DNA of 64,000 nt, from assembly GCF_900111565.1 (NCBI RefSeq), contig NZ_FOIK01000001.1, positions 2,015,309-2,079,308 on the forward strand, read 5' to 3'. Of this stretch, positions 9,731 through 17,901 are shown piece by piece (positions within the stretch are counted from its first letter, which is position 1; every line of letters begins with the position of its first letter). This DNA comes from Paenibacillus sp. NFR01 (GTDB taxonomy: Bacteria; Bacillota; Bacilli; Paenibacillales; Paenibacillaceae). The notes beneath the pieces were generated by a model that saw only the letters and a list, made by a program, of their open reading frames with translations, had not been told where the DNA came from and ran no database searches. Position numbers and translations under genes: made by a program.

Positions 9731-10010
9731 AAAAAACTCCCGCCCCGTATGGGACGAGAGTATACTCACGCGTTACCACCCAAATTTCCCGCTCCTTTGC
9801 AGAAGGCGGGCTTTGTCAGTTTCCTTGCGGAAACTGCCCATTAACGCTGGAACACGCCGCACACTTACGCCGGCAGCAAATGCCCTCGCTCGCATGCAGT
9901 TCCTCCCGGACCATCTTCAACCCTTCCAGCCATACCGGCTTTCACCTGCCCCGGCTCTCTGCTCTGGCCTTCCCGATCTACTCATCCATTCTTCGGAAAA
10001 TATATATAGT
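9731..10010 (-). ncRNA. T-box riboswitch leader of metG
   Basis: The minus strand contains the T-box core GGGTGGTAACGCG (9770-9781 region), complementary to an uncharged tRNA acceptor end. It is followed by a terminator (9731-9760: CTCTCGTCCC/GGGGCGGGAG, then TTTTTTG). Upstream are a stem-I-like region with GAGTAGA, AGAGAGCCGG and GTGAAAGCCGG. A GAAGATGG stretch places ATG (9912-9914) as the likely Met specifier codon. Uncharged tRNA-Met should favour the antiterminator and metG expression. It fills most of the 350-bp gap between metG and yidD. Confidence 0.9.
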
Positions 10011-10016
10011 ATCCAA

Positions 10017-10046
10017 AATATACCCAATAATCGGCGCAAATGTCAA
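10017..10046 (-). promoter_or_regulatory. Promoter of the metG T-box transcript
   Basis: -35 TTGACA (10041-10046) and -10 TATATT (10017-10022) with an 18-bp spacer on the minus strand. The -35 overlaps the yidD stop codon. Transcription would start near 10010, at the 5' end of the T-box. Confidence 0.8.
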
Positions 10047-10306
10047 GTTGTGCGCTCTTTGACGCCCGGTGCCGGCTTCTCCTTGCGCGGCGGGACCGGG
10101 TCCAGCCCCCCGGGATGAAACGGATGACAGCGGGCAATCCGCCGCGCAGCCAGCCAGGAGCCTTTCAGCGGGCCATGCACCTCGATGGCCTCCAGCGCAT
10201 ACGCCGAACAGGTCGGGTAAAAGCGGCAGGTCGCCGGCTTCAACGGCGAAATCCACTTCCGGTAGACGCGAATCGGTGCCTGAACCGTTTTTCTGGCGAT
10301 GCTCAT
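10043..10306 (-). CDS. yidD: Membrane protein insertion efficiency factor YidD
   Basis: 87 residues, typical family length. It has the diagnostic stretch [20 protein letters not shown], then [24 protein letters not shown], with the family's three cysteines. The N-terminal segment is amphipathic. The protein is thought to assist YidC-dependent membrane insertion at the inner face of the membrane. The ATG at 10306 has AAAGGA at good spacing. It follows zur by 3 bp, so the two are probably co-transcribed. Confidence 0.93.
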   Translation of the reverse strand: MSIARKTVQAPIRVYRKWISPLKPATCRFYPTCSAYALEAIEVHGPLKGSWLAARRIARCHPFHPGGLDPVPPRKEKPAPGVKERTT

Positions 10307-10309
10307 GGC

Positions 10310-10777
10310 TTAGTTCCTTTCGTGACTGTGTCCGGGGGACGCGGCCAACGCCTCTTCTTCCCGCCCGGGCTCGCAGTCCTTGCAATAACCGAATACTTCG
10401 AATTTATGCTTGACCACCCGGAACTGGTCCGGCGTGTCCGTCAAATTCATCGGGCAGAAGTTAATCGGATACGTCTTCATGCACTGCAGGCAGATCATAT
10501 GATGGTGATGGTGATCCTGACTGCAACTGGCCTTGAACTTAACGCCTTCCTCAAACACCACCTGCTCCAGTACGCCCAGCTCCTCCATTACCCGAAGGTT
10601 CCGGTAGACCGTATCGAAGCTCAGTCCGCTGTACTTGCGGCACATATAATCATAAACATCCTTGGCGGATAAATAACCGGTATTTTCGCCAAACAGCTTG
10701 GCAAGCGTCTTGCGCTGATCGGTAATTCGCAGCCCCTGCCCCGACATTGCTTCCAGGATTTGTTCTGTCGACAGCAT
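10310..10777 (-). CDS. zur: Zinc-uptake regulator Zur (Fur family)
   Basis: 155 residues from the ATG at 10777, preceded by GGGAGA 7 nt upstream; a start five codons earlier lacks a ribosome site. The N-terminal winged helix contains LSFDTVYRNLRVMEELG. The metal region has the HHHHHMICLQC run and two C-x2-C pairs (CLQC and CKDC), with HKFEVFGYC, closer to Bacillus Zur than to Fur or PerR. The structural Zn site and His-rich sensor site are intact. It should repress zinc uptake when zinc is sufficient. The znu promoter in this window carries matching sites. Confidence 0.88.
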   Translation of the reverse strand: MLSTEQILEAMSGQGLRITDQRKTLAKLFGENTGYLSAKDVYDYMCRKYSGLSFDTVYRNLRVMEELGVLEQVVFEEGVKFKASCSQDHHHHHMICLQCMKTYPINFCPMNLTDTPDQFRVVKHKFEVFGYCKDCEPGREEEALAASPGHSHERN

Positions 10778-10930
10778 TCGCCCATCTCCCATACTTATAC
10801 TCTTTTACGATTGTTGCTCTCTTTATAATGCCCCAAAACCGGTCCGTCCGTCAATGAAGCGGCTTCCTGCACGGCATCATGGAGCTGAGCGGCAAACCTT
10901 CGCTCCCTTTCCCCTATTTCTTTCTCCGGC

Positions 10931-10976
10931 GAAAAAATAAAACCGGCGGCGGTTCCGCTCTGGGAACCGCCGCCGG
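10931..10976 (-). terminator. Terminator of the stalk-like gene
   Basis: Perfect 14-bp stem CCGGCGGCGGTTCC (10943-10956) with GGAACCGCCGCCGG (10963-10976), followed on the minus strand by TTTTATTTTTTC. Confidence 0.92.
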
Positions 10977-10993
10977 TCAGGCAACGCAAGCCG

Positions 10994-13120
10994 TTAATTT
11001 CTCTTAGGCGGCAGCGGCGTGAACACGAAGTTCACAGGCAGGTTGCTGCCTGAAGCTACTGCAAAGGTCAGTTCAACCGGTCCGTCATAGTTGCCGGTCC
11101 GATAGACGACGGCGTTCATGTCGTTTTTGGTCAGGCTGCCGGAGTTCGGCAGGTTGACAATCGTCGATTGGTTGACCAGCACGGAACCGAGATAGTTGCC
11201 TCCGCGCGGATTAAAGGTAATCAGCGTGTTGGCAGCGACATGCTCCAGTTTGATTTTGTACAGTACGCCAAAATTGCCGGAGTTGGAGGCTTCCGAGTTC
11301 ACCGTCGTATCAAAGCCCATCAGATTCGGATCGTTTCTATTGTCGCCCAGGATCAGCTTCGACTGGCTCGTGCCGACCACGTCGCTGACGGTGATGGTCC
11401 GGGTAGAATTCGGATACGTGCCGCGGTTATGCACGCCGTCGCGGTCCAGCAGCGGCAGCGTCGGCAGCAGCGCAATCGGATCTTTCGACTGCTCCACCAT
11501 CACCACGTTGTATTGGACGTTCAGATCGCTGTATACATCGGCGCTCAGCGAAAGAACCTCACCCGGCTTCATTGCAATGCTGTTCAAATCGGTAAAGATC
11601 GCTTTGCTTTCTCCCGGCTGCAGGACGATATTGCCGTAAGCCGAATTGTTCAGCATGGAATTGTAATATTTCTGGATCGAAATTTTACCGGTATACTCCG
11701 GAGAAGACGCCGGACCGGCAATGCCTGCGTATTGGGTTGTAATCGTCGTCGGATAAATGTTGTTGTTGGTTGCAATTAAATAGAGCTTCTGACGGGTCGA
11801 CATATTGTTCATGTGGTGAATCAGGAACCGGGTGGCGCCGACCGCGGATTCACGGTACAAAATGCCCTCCTGGTTGACGGTTTCCGGGCTGTTGCTGCGA
11901 ATCAGCATGTACGGCTCGGAGGACGTCGCATAATTGAGGTTCGGAAGCGCCGGAATCGACCCGCCGTCCATGGAGATGACATCTCCCGGCGGCGTGAACA
12001 GCCGTTCAACTTCTTCCCGGGTATACATTTGCTGAGAAGTGATGTTGATCGTTTTCTCAAAGGTGCTGCTGAGGCCATGTTTATCGGTTACCTTGAGTTG
12101 AATGGATACCGGGCCGGGATTAAAGAACGCGAGCGCGCGGTTCGTCCATTCGGCGGTAAGCGCTTCGCCTTCCGGATCATAGCTGAGGTCGGTCAGCGTG
12201 ATCGGCTCGCCCATTTGGTATTCGTCTTTATCCGTTGTAAAATTCGCAACCGGCGGCTGGTTCGGCTTCAGAACCTGGAAGCTCATCGCATACGGATTGC
12301 TCCATTGACCGTTCGCGTCCATAACGGAATACGTTACGGTGTAAAGACCCGGCTCCGTATAAATGTCCTGTTTGCCTTCCCAACGCTCATCGACGATCGG
12401 CGTTCCGCTTGGCGAAGAGCTGGATGGAGTAAACGTGACATATGTTTGACCGGCATAAATCTCCGTCGGCTGAATCGTGAACGAAGCCGAAGGTTTCGTG
12501 TTCAGCGTCAAAATGACGCGTTTTTGCACATTGTCCACCGTATAAGGAATGTTCAGCGCCGCCGTAATTGAGGTCAGCGGAATCATGAACGTGCCTTTGT
12601 ATTGGTAGGCAGGACCTTTCATCGTCGTCGGTTTGCCATTTACGGTGTAGATCTTGCTGTCAGTCTTGAAGCGCATCACATTGCTGCCGCTGGTGACAAC
12701 GACTTCTTTGGTCTTGGCATCATAAATGTACTTCACGCCTACCCGCTCCACCATGGCCCGGATGGATACGTAGGATACGCCGTTCTTGACGGCCATCGGC
12801 TGGTTCGCCAGATAGGGCACGCCGTTTACGTACATTTTGTTGCTGTTCATCATCAGGATGAGCTGATTGCCGCCCGCGCTGTACACCGATTGCACTGCGG
12901 TTACAGGGGTAGCCTGCGGGTTATTCAAGGATGACGCCGCATTCGGATCAGGCGTGGCTGCAGGCGCAGCCGCGCCGCTTCCCGTTACATCCGGGGTATT
13001 CGAGCCGTACACCGATCCTGTTACATTTGTTCCGGTTGCGGACTCGGCAAATACCGGGACCGCCGCTGCAGCCTGTGAAACGGCTAAGACAGCTGCCAAC
13101 GTTAGTTTCTTCCAATTCAT
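10994..13120 (-). CDS. Secreted stalk-like protein with copper amine oxidase N-domain and PKD-like region
   Basis: 708 residues. A Sec signal peptide (cleavage near VPVFAES, about 25) is followed by a Gly/Ala/Pro-rich spacer. A copper amine oxidase N-terminal-type domain (about 85-205, MYVNGVPYLANQPMAVKNG, VSIRAMVERVG, MIPLTSI) comes next, then two PKD/Ig-like segments (about 210-365, PPVANFTTDKDEY, DLSYDPEGEAL). A long beta-rich C-terminal half without recognised catalytic motifs completes it. AGAAGGAGT precedes the ATG. Such proteins are surface or matrix components in Paenibacillus; function unproven. An ECF-type promoter lies 144 bp upstream. Confidence 0.75.
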   Translation of the reverse strand: MNWKKLTLAAVLAVSQAAAAVPVFAESATGTNVTGSVYGSNTPDVTGSGAAAPAATPDPNAASSLNNPQATPVTAVQSVYSAGGNQLILMMNSNKMYVNGVPYLANQPMAVKNGVSYVSIRAMVERVGVKYIYDAKTKEVVVTSGSNVMRFKTDSKIYTVNGKPTTMKGPAYQYKGTFMIPLTSITAALNIPYTVDNVQKRVILTLNTKPSASFTIQPTEIYAGQTYVTFTPSSSSPSGTPIVDERWEGKQDIYTEPGLYTVTYSVMDANGQWSNPYAMSFQVLKPNQPPVANFTTDKDEYQMGEPITLTDLSYDPEGEALTAEWTNRALAFFNPGPVSIQLKVTDKHGLSSTFEKTINITSQQMYTREEVERLFTPPGDVISMDGGSIPALPNLNYATSSEPYMLIRSNSPETVNQEGILYRESAVGATRFLIHHMNNMSTRQKLYLIATNNNIYPTTITTQYAGIAGPASSPEYTGKISIQKYYNSMLNNSAYGNIVLQPGESKAIFTDLNSIAMKPGEVLSLSADVYSDLNVQYNVVMVEQSKDPIALLPTLPLLDRDGVHNRGTYPNSTRTITVSDVVGTSQSKLILGDNRNDPNLMGFDTTVNSEASNSGNFGVLYKIKLEHVAANTLITFNPRGGNYLGSVLVNQSTIVNLPNSGSLTKNDMNAVVYRTGNYDGPVELTFAVASGSNLPVNFVFTPLPPKRN

Positions 13121-13263
13121 AGTATGACTCCTTCTGCTCCCATTTGTAACGTATAAGGCAGTACACTCTCTTTCTGAACCTTATAGTCCCCGCAAAATCA
13201 TGCCGGCTCCGGTTACCAAACCGCACAAATTTTGCCACGTTCCTTTTACAAAACACTGTATTA

Positions 13264-13289
13264 GACGCGCGAGACCCTAAAAAGTTTCA
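13264..13289 (-). promoter_or_regulatory. ECF-sigma-type promoter of the stalk-like gene
   Basis: Minus strand reads TGAAAC (13284-13289), 16 nt, CGTC (13264-13267) followed by TAATACA. This is the classic form for SigW/SigM/SigX-like extracytoplasmic sigma factors. The leader would be about 130 nt. Confidence 0.75.
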
Positions 13290-13297
13290 TTATATGT

Positions 13298-13385
13298 AAA
13301 AAAAAGATCGGTTTCCGATCACTTTATTGCCGGCAACGTCAAAGAGGCCCTCCGTTCGCCCGCCGCCGGCAGGTACGAGGCCTCT
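13298..13385 (-). terminator. Double terminator after the YesN-like regulator
   Basis: First hairpin AGAGGCC (13379-13385 complement) with GGCCTCT (13343-13349 complement); then GATCGG-AAA-CCGATC (13306-13320) followed by T8 on the minus strand. Confidence 0.85.
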
Positions 13386-13417
13386 ATCGATCGTTTATTT
13401 GTCCGCTAGACCCGATT

Positions 13418-14233
13418 TCAATGCAGCGGATGCTGCGCTGCCTGCAGTGCGCTTTCCGGCCGGAATTGATCCCGGTATTCCTTCGGCGTCATGCCCGTCT
13501 GTTTCTGAAATACTTTGGTAAAATATCGCCGCTCCTGATAACCCACGCCGGCGCTTATCGCAGTAATGCTCTTGTCGCTGCTGGCGAGCATGAATTTGGC
13601 CGCTTCGATCCGCTGCTGAGTCACATACTCCACAAAGGTCATGGCGAACCGGTTTTTGAACAGCAGGCAAAAATAACTGCTGCTGATGCCGAGCCGGTTG
13701 GCCACTTCATCGATGCCGAGATCATGCCCCAAACATTCGGAAATGATTTGCACAGTCATATTCATTAGATGCTCCGCCGATTTTTTGGAGGTATCCTCGG
13801 CGGGCGGAACCTCATGGAACAACGGGATGCTGTTGTATAACTTATCCTTGAACTGCCTGCTGCGGATCTGCGCGCCGATTTGCCGCACCTTATGACCAAG
13901 CTCCTCGTAATGGATCGGCTTGCAGATATATTCCTTGACGCCGAGCCGGATCGCTTCACGGGCGTAATCAAACTCCTGGTAACCGGTCAAGAGCAGCACT
14001 TCGCTCTCCAGCCCCATTTCCCGCAGCTTGCCGACAAACGTCAAGCCGTCCATCACCGGCATCCGGATATCGCAGAGCACCAGGTCCGGCGCCTGCGTCT
14101 CGGCAATCCGCAGCGCCTCCATGCCGCTGCGGGCCATGCCGGTAACCTCCATGCCCATTTCCTGCCACGGCAGCACTTTGTTCAAATTGTTCAGGATCGG
14201 GGCCTCATCGTCAACTAATAATACCTTTAGCAT
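13418..14233 (-). CDS. YesN-like response regulator (REC + AraC HTH)
   Basis: 271 residues. The receiver domain (1-120) has the acidic pair DDE at 8-10, the phospho-acceptor Asp in LVLCDIRMPVMDG (about 54) and Lys in KPIHYEE. The C-terminal AraC/XylS double helix-turn-helix (about 165-262) holds LGISSSYFCLLFKNRF and ISAGVGYQERRYFTKVFQKQTG. The start at 14233 (GGAGG 7 nt upstream) lies inside the kinase gene, overlapping its end by 23 nt, which suggests coupled translation. A longer in-frame opening lacks a ribosome site and is antisense-like. Likely activates the adjacent CUT1 transporter or GH5 gene in response to a sugar. Confidence 0.9.
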   Translation of the reverse strand: MLKVLLVDDEAPILNNLNKVLPWQEMGMEVTGMARSGMEALRIAETQAPDLVLCDIRMPVMDGLTFVGKLREMGLESEVLLLTGYQEFDYAREAIRLGVKEYICKPIHYEELGHKVRQIGAQIRSRQFKDKLYNSIPLFHEVPPAEDTSKKSAEHLMNMTVQIISECLGHDLGIDEVANRLGISSSYFCLLFKNRFAMTFVEYVTQQRIEAAKFMLASSDKSITAISAGVGYQERRYFTKVFQKQTGMTPKEYRDQFRPESALQAAQHPLH

Positions 14234-16067
14234 AATGATCCTCCCCCTGCATGTATTTCGGGATGACGCATTGGATAACCGTTCCTTCGCCCGGACTGGA
14301 GCAGATAAAAATACCGTACAGCTCGCCGTATTCAATCCGGATCCGGTCCGCGACGCTCCGTACGCCGAGCCCCCGCCGCTCCAGATGCTTCACATGGCCC
14401 TCTAGCGCGGCTTCATCGTTCCCTTCGCCGCCATCGTTCACCATGTATTGAAATTTGGACAGTTGGGCCGGCCCCATGCCGATGCCGTTATCTTCGATCC
14501 GCAGAATCAAATTGCCCTGCCGCTCCCAGCATTTAATGATCAATCTACCCTTGTATTCGATCCCCTCGAAGCCATGCTGGATGCTGTTCTCCACCAGCGG
14601 CTGCAGCGTCAGCTTCAGGATGCCGCAGCTGTGAAGCTCATGCGGGATTTCAATCTCGTAATCAAATAAATCCTCGAAGCGGAATTTCTGAATATCGAGA
14701 TAATTGCGCAGGTGGGTGATTTCTTCTTCCAGGGTAATTTCTTCCCGCTCCTGGATGCTGATGCGGAGAATGCTTGCCAGCCGGTACACCATCTCGCTGA
14801 CCTTGCGGCCTTCGTTTTGCACGGCCAGCACGTTAATCGATTCAAGCGTATTGAACAGGAAATGCGGTTTGATTTGCGCTTGCAGCAAGCGAAGCTCCGC
14901 CTGGTTTTTTCGCCGCTGCTCAAATTGAACCCTGCGGAACAGGCTGTTGATTTTATTCATCAGATCGTTGACGCCTTTGGCCAGCAGCGTCATCTCGTCG
15001 TTGCCGCGCTCTTCGACACGGGACGTCAGGTCACCGTCCTCTACCCGGCGCATGAACCTCACGATGACGGCAATCCCGCCCGTAATCCGGTTCATGAAGA
15101 AAAGATTGAATATAATGGCTGCCAGCAGACAGAGCAGGATAACGCCGACGAACCAACGGGCAAATACCGTCACTTCATGCGACAAAGCGCCCCATGAGGT
15201 CACAGAGACAAGACTCCACGGGTAATCCTTCAAATGATACACGGATAAAATGCTCCGCTCCCCGTCAAACTGTGTTCTGAAGCTTTGAAAGCCCTGCTGA
15301 AATTGGATTTTCTTCGGGGTGTATTCGCTGATGTTCTGCCCATCATGCTCTCCGTCCGGATCGAATAAAATCATGCCGTTGTCGTTAACGAGCATAAAGC
15401 TCAATTTCTGGCTGCTGTCCCCGATCTTCAGATTGCGGAAAATCGATTCGAATTCCCAGTTTTTGATCTGCACGACGAGAATCCCGATGTTCTGAAAATA
15501 ACTGAGCTCCTTGACCAGCCGAATTTGCGTGAACACCGGCTCGGTGCCGGTCAGCTCCGGGTATTCATGCGGCGCTACCCATTTGGGCACGCCGTTCAGC
15601 TTCATGACTTCCTGGTACAATTCGCTTCCCTTAAAGGTGTCGTAGGACAACGGCTGAAAGTTCTCCTTATTGAAGATGGAGACAATCTCCGAGTTGCCTT
15701 TTCCGTTAAAGTTATACAAAAACGCATAGCTGATCGAAGGATGGTTATACAGCAGGCTGCGGAAATTACGCTGGCTGTTGTTCAGGCTGAGCTGTTCGGC
15801 ATCGGTCAAATCCTGCTTGGTCGGGTCTTCGGCGTTCAGCGCCATGTGAAAGACCGAGGTGGCGATCCCGTTATCCGTTACATTGTTCATGTCCTTGAAC
15901 ACATTGGAGATGCTGTAGCTGATCGCTTTGAGCGAATATTCGGACTGCTGACTGTACTTTTTTTCAATGGAATTATAGGTAACGAAAAACATGATCATGC
16001 CAAGAATAAAAAGCGGAATGATGATCAGGCCCAGAAACGCCGTAAACAATTTGTAGCGCAAATTCAT
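14211..16067 (-). CDS. YesM-like sensor histidine kinase
   Basis: 618 residues. TM1 is at about 8-30, followed by an extracellular sensor (about 31-300) and TM2 (about 303-325). A HAMP region with RVEERGNDEM comes next, then a His_kinase domain with the phospho-acceptor in QIKPHFLFNTLESINVLA (about 410-425), and an HATPase with EDNGIGMG and GLGVRSV. CAGGAG precedes the ATG at 9 nt. It follows the permeases by 27 bp in one operon with the regulator that overlaps its end. It probably senses an extracellular oligosaccharide directly or through the binding protein. Confidence 0.9.
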   Translation of the reverse strand: MNLRYKLFTAFLGLIIIPLFILGMIMFFVTYNSIEKKYSQQSEYSLKAISYSISNVFKDMNNVTDNGIATSVFHMALNAEDPTKQDLTDAEQLSLNNSQRNFRSLLYNHPSISYAFLYNFNGKGNSEIVSIFNKENFQPLSYDTFKGSELYQEVMKLNGVPKWVAPHEYPELTGTEPVFTQIRLVKELSYFQNIGILVVQIKNWEFESIFRNLKIGDSSQKLSFMLVNDNGMILFDPDGEHDGQNISEYTPKKIQFQQGFQSFRTQFDGERSILSVYHLKDYPWSLVSVTSWGALSHEVTVFARWFVGVILLCLLAAIIFNLFFMNRITGGIAVIVRFMRRVEDGDLTSRVEERGNDEMTLLAKGVNDLMNKINSLFRRVQFEQRRKNQAELRLLQAQIKPHFLFNTLESINVLAVQNEGRKVSEMVYRLASILRISIQEREEITLEEEITHLRNYLDIQKFRFEDLFDYEIEIPHELHSCGILKLTLQPLVENSIQHGFEGIEYKGRLIIKCWERQGNLILRIEDNGIGMGPAQLSKFQYMVNDGGEGNDEAALEGHVKHLERRGLGVRSVADRIRIEYGELYGIFICSSPGEGTVIQCVIPKYMQGEDHYAKGIIS

Positions 16068-16094
16068 CGGCTGCAGCTCCTGACAGAAATGAAA

Positions 16095-16925
16095 TTACCC
16101 TTTTACACTGCCTGCCGTGACGCCTTCAATGATCTTCTCCTGCAGAATCGCATATATGACGACAACCGGCAGCACACTGTAGACGATGCCCGCAGACATT
16201 TGCGCATAGTTCATCTGGTATTGGTCGCGGAACTGCACCATTCCGACCGGAAGCGTGCGCAGTTCATCGTTGGAGAGGAAGTAGTTCGCAAGAAGGAACT
16301 CGTTCCAATTTCCCAGGAAATTAACGATAAAGACCGTGACCATGGCAGGAACTGTCAAAGGTAAAATAATTCTAGCAAAGATGCCCGGAGCCTTCAAGCC
16401 GTCCATGACGGAAGCCTCTTCAATTTCGCTGGGCAGAGAGCGCATAAACGCAGCCAATATGATAATGGTGAACGGTATCGCATTCGCGATATACGGAATG
16501 ATCAGCGCCCAGTGGGTATTGAGGATATGCAGCTTGCGAACAATCGTATAGATCGGCAGCATCAAGGCGTTGTTCGGAATCAGCATGCCGACGACGACCA
16601 GAGAGTACAGCAGTTTATTCCATACGCCGTGGCGCATCCGCGTAACCGCAAAAGCAAACATCGCGCCGAACAATATCGATACGACCGCCGAAAAGACGGC
16701 AATATATAAGCTGTTGAAAAAATACGTGCTGATCTTCGCGTTGACCCACGCCTCCACATAGTTATGGAACACAAACTCCTTTGGAATCCCGAATGGATTC
16801 AGCGCAATGGAGTTGTTGTCCTTTTTCACCGAAGAGAACAAAACGAACAGGAATGGAAACAGAATGACCAGCAAATACAGGAGCAAAATGGCATGCGGCA
16901 GAATCTTCTTCACAGAGCGCGGCAT
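16095..16925 (-). CDS. CUT1 sugar ABC transporter permease (MalG-type)
   Basis: 276 residues, six membrane segments. The EAA loop that docks on the ATPase reads EASVMDGLKAPGIFARIILP (about 185-204), and the C-terminus ends VTAGSVKG as is usual for the MalG/AraQ side. Its start overlaps the previous permease's stop (TGATG). No ATPase gene lies here, so a shared MsmX-type ATPase encoded elsewhere would be needed. Substrate unknown; the neighbouring GH5 suggests beta-glucan or related oligosaccharides. Confidence 0.92.
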   Translation of the reverse strand: MPRSVKKILPHAILLLYLLVILFPFLFVLFSSVKKDNNSIALNPFGIPKEFVFHNYVEAWVNAKISTYFFNSLYIAVFSAVVSILFGAMFAFAVTRMRHGVWNKLLYSLVVVGMLIPNNALMLPIYTIVRKLHILNTHWALIIPYIANAIPFTIIILAAFMRSLPSEIEEASVMDGLKAPGIFARIILPLTVPAMVTVFIVNFLGNWNEFLLANYFLSNDELRTLPVGMVQFRDQYQMNYAQMSAGIVYSVLPVVVIYAILQEKIIEGVTAGSVKG

Positions 16926-17809
16926 CAGTATTCAATCCTTTCGTTGCGACGGGCGAAGAGCAGCTGGTACAGGACAGTTACCACGAGTGTAAAAGCAAAA
17001 ATCAACACTGCGATGGAGTTGCCATACCCGTATTTGAAGTTGGTGATCGCATATTTGATCATGTACGTAGCCATAACCTCGGTGGAGCCGGCCGGCCCGC
17101 CTTTGGTCATTACGATGACGATATCCGCAGCTTTCATCGCGCCTGCGATGGAGAGCATAATTACGACGGAAATGATCGGCACGATCAGCGGGAGGGTGAT
17201 CCGCGTGGCCCGCTGGAATCCGGATGCGCCGTCGATGGCTGCCGCTTCTTCCAGTTCGCTCGGAATGGAGATGATTGCCGCGAGTACCATGACGATGTAG
17301 AACCCGGTCCACTGCCAGGCGTTCGTAATCAAAATCGACAGCATCGCAAACCGCTCATCCGACAGCCAGTAGACCGGTTCGACACCAAACAATCCGAGCA
17401 GCTTGTTGAAAAGGCCGATATTCGGCTCGTAAATGAACCCCCACAAAATGCCGATGACCGCGGTAGACATGATCGACGGCATAAAGACTGCGGTCTTATA
17501 CAGCCCTTTGAGCTTTTTGACGTGGGCAATAAGAAGCGAAAACAGGATGATCAGCGGAACCTGGATAAATACCGAAAACAGGATGAACCAGCCGTTGTTC
17601 TTGACTGACACCCAGAAACGGTCATCGCCCAGCGCTTTGCGGAAGTTGGCTAAACCAGCTGATTTCACCGTATCGGATACGCCGTTCCAGCTGGTGAAAC
17701 TGTAATAAAGCGAGCTGAAGATCGGATAAATGAAAAACATGATGAAGAGCACAAACGCGGGCAGGATAAACAAAAAGAAAACCACGGGATTTCTAAGCGA
17801 TTTATTCAT
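16925..17809 (-). CDS. CUT1 sugar ABC transporter permease (MalF-type)
   Basis: 294 residues with six hydrophobic segments and the EAA loop EEAAAIDGASGFQRATRITL (about 200-219). Starts FFLFILPAFVLFIMFFIYPI after a short charged leader, as in UgpA/LplB-like proteins. GGAGGT lies upstream of the ATG. It sits between a hairpin terminator that follows the binding-protein gene and the second permease, so membrane subunits are probably made at lower level than the receptor. Confidence 0.92.
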   Translation of the reverse strand: MNKSLRNPVVFFLFILPAFVLFIMFFIYPIFSSLYYSFTSWNGVSDTVKSAGLANFRKALGDDRFWVSVKNNGWFILFSVFIQVPLIILFSLLIAHVKKLKGLYKTAVFMPSIMSTAVIGILWGFIYEPNIGLFNKLLGLFGVEPVYWLSDERFAMLSILITNAWQWTGFYIVMVLAAIISIPSELEEAAAIDGASGFQRATRITLPLIVPIISVVIMLSIAGAMKAADIVIVMTKGGPAGSTEVMATYMIKYAITNFKYGYGNSIAVLIFAFTLVVTVLYQLLFARRNERIEY

Positions 17810-17848
17810 GAACAGATAACCTCCGGTTGCTAAGACTTCTTGGAGTTA

Positions 17849-17884
17849 CAAAAATGTACCCTGGAGCAAGCACCAGGGTACATT
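17849..17884 (-). terminator. Intra-operon terminator between binding protein and permeases
   Basis: Perfect 12-bp arms AATGTACCCTGG (17853-17864) and CCAGGGTACATT (17873-17884), followed by TTTTTG on the minus strand. Would allow partial read-through to the permease genes. Confidence 0.85.
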
Positions 17885-17901
17885 CAGTTTACCGCCGCTT
17901 C

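Noticed and set aside
10795..10989. 64-residue minus-strand ORF between the stalk gene and zur
   Set aside because: It contains the whole 14-bp terminator hairpin and has no ribosome site.
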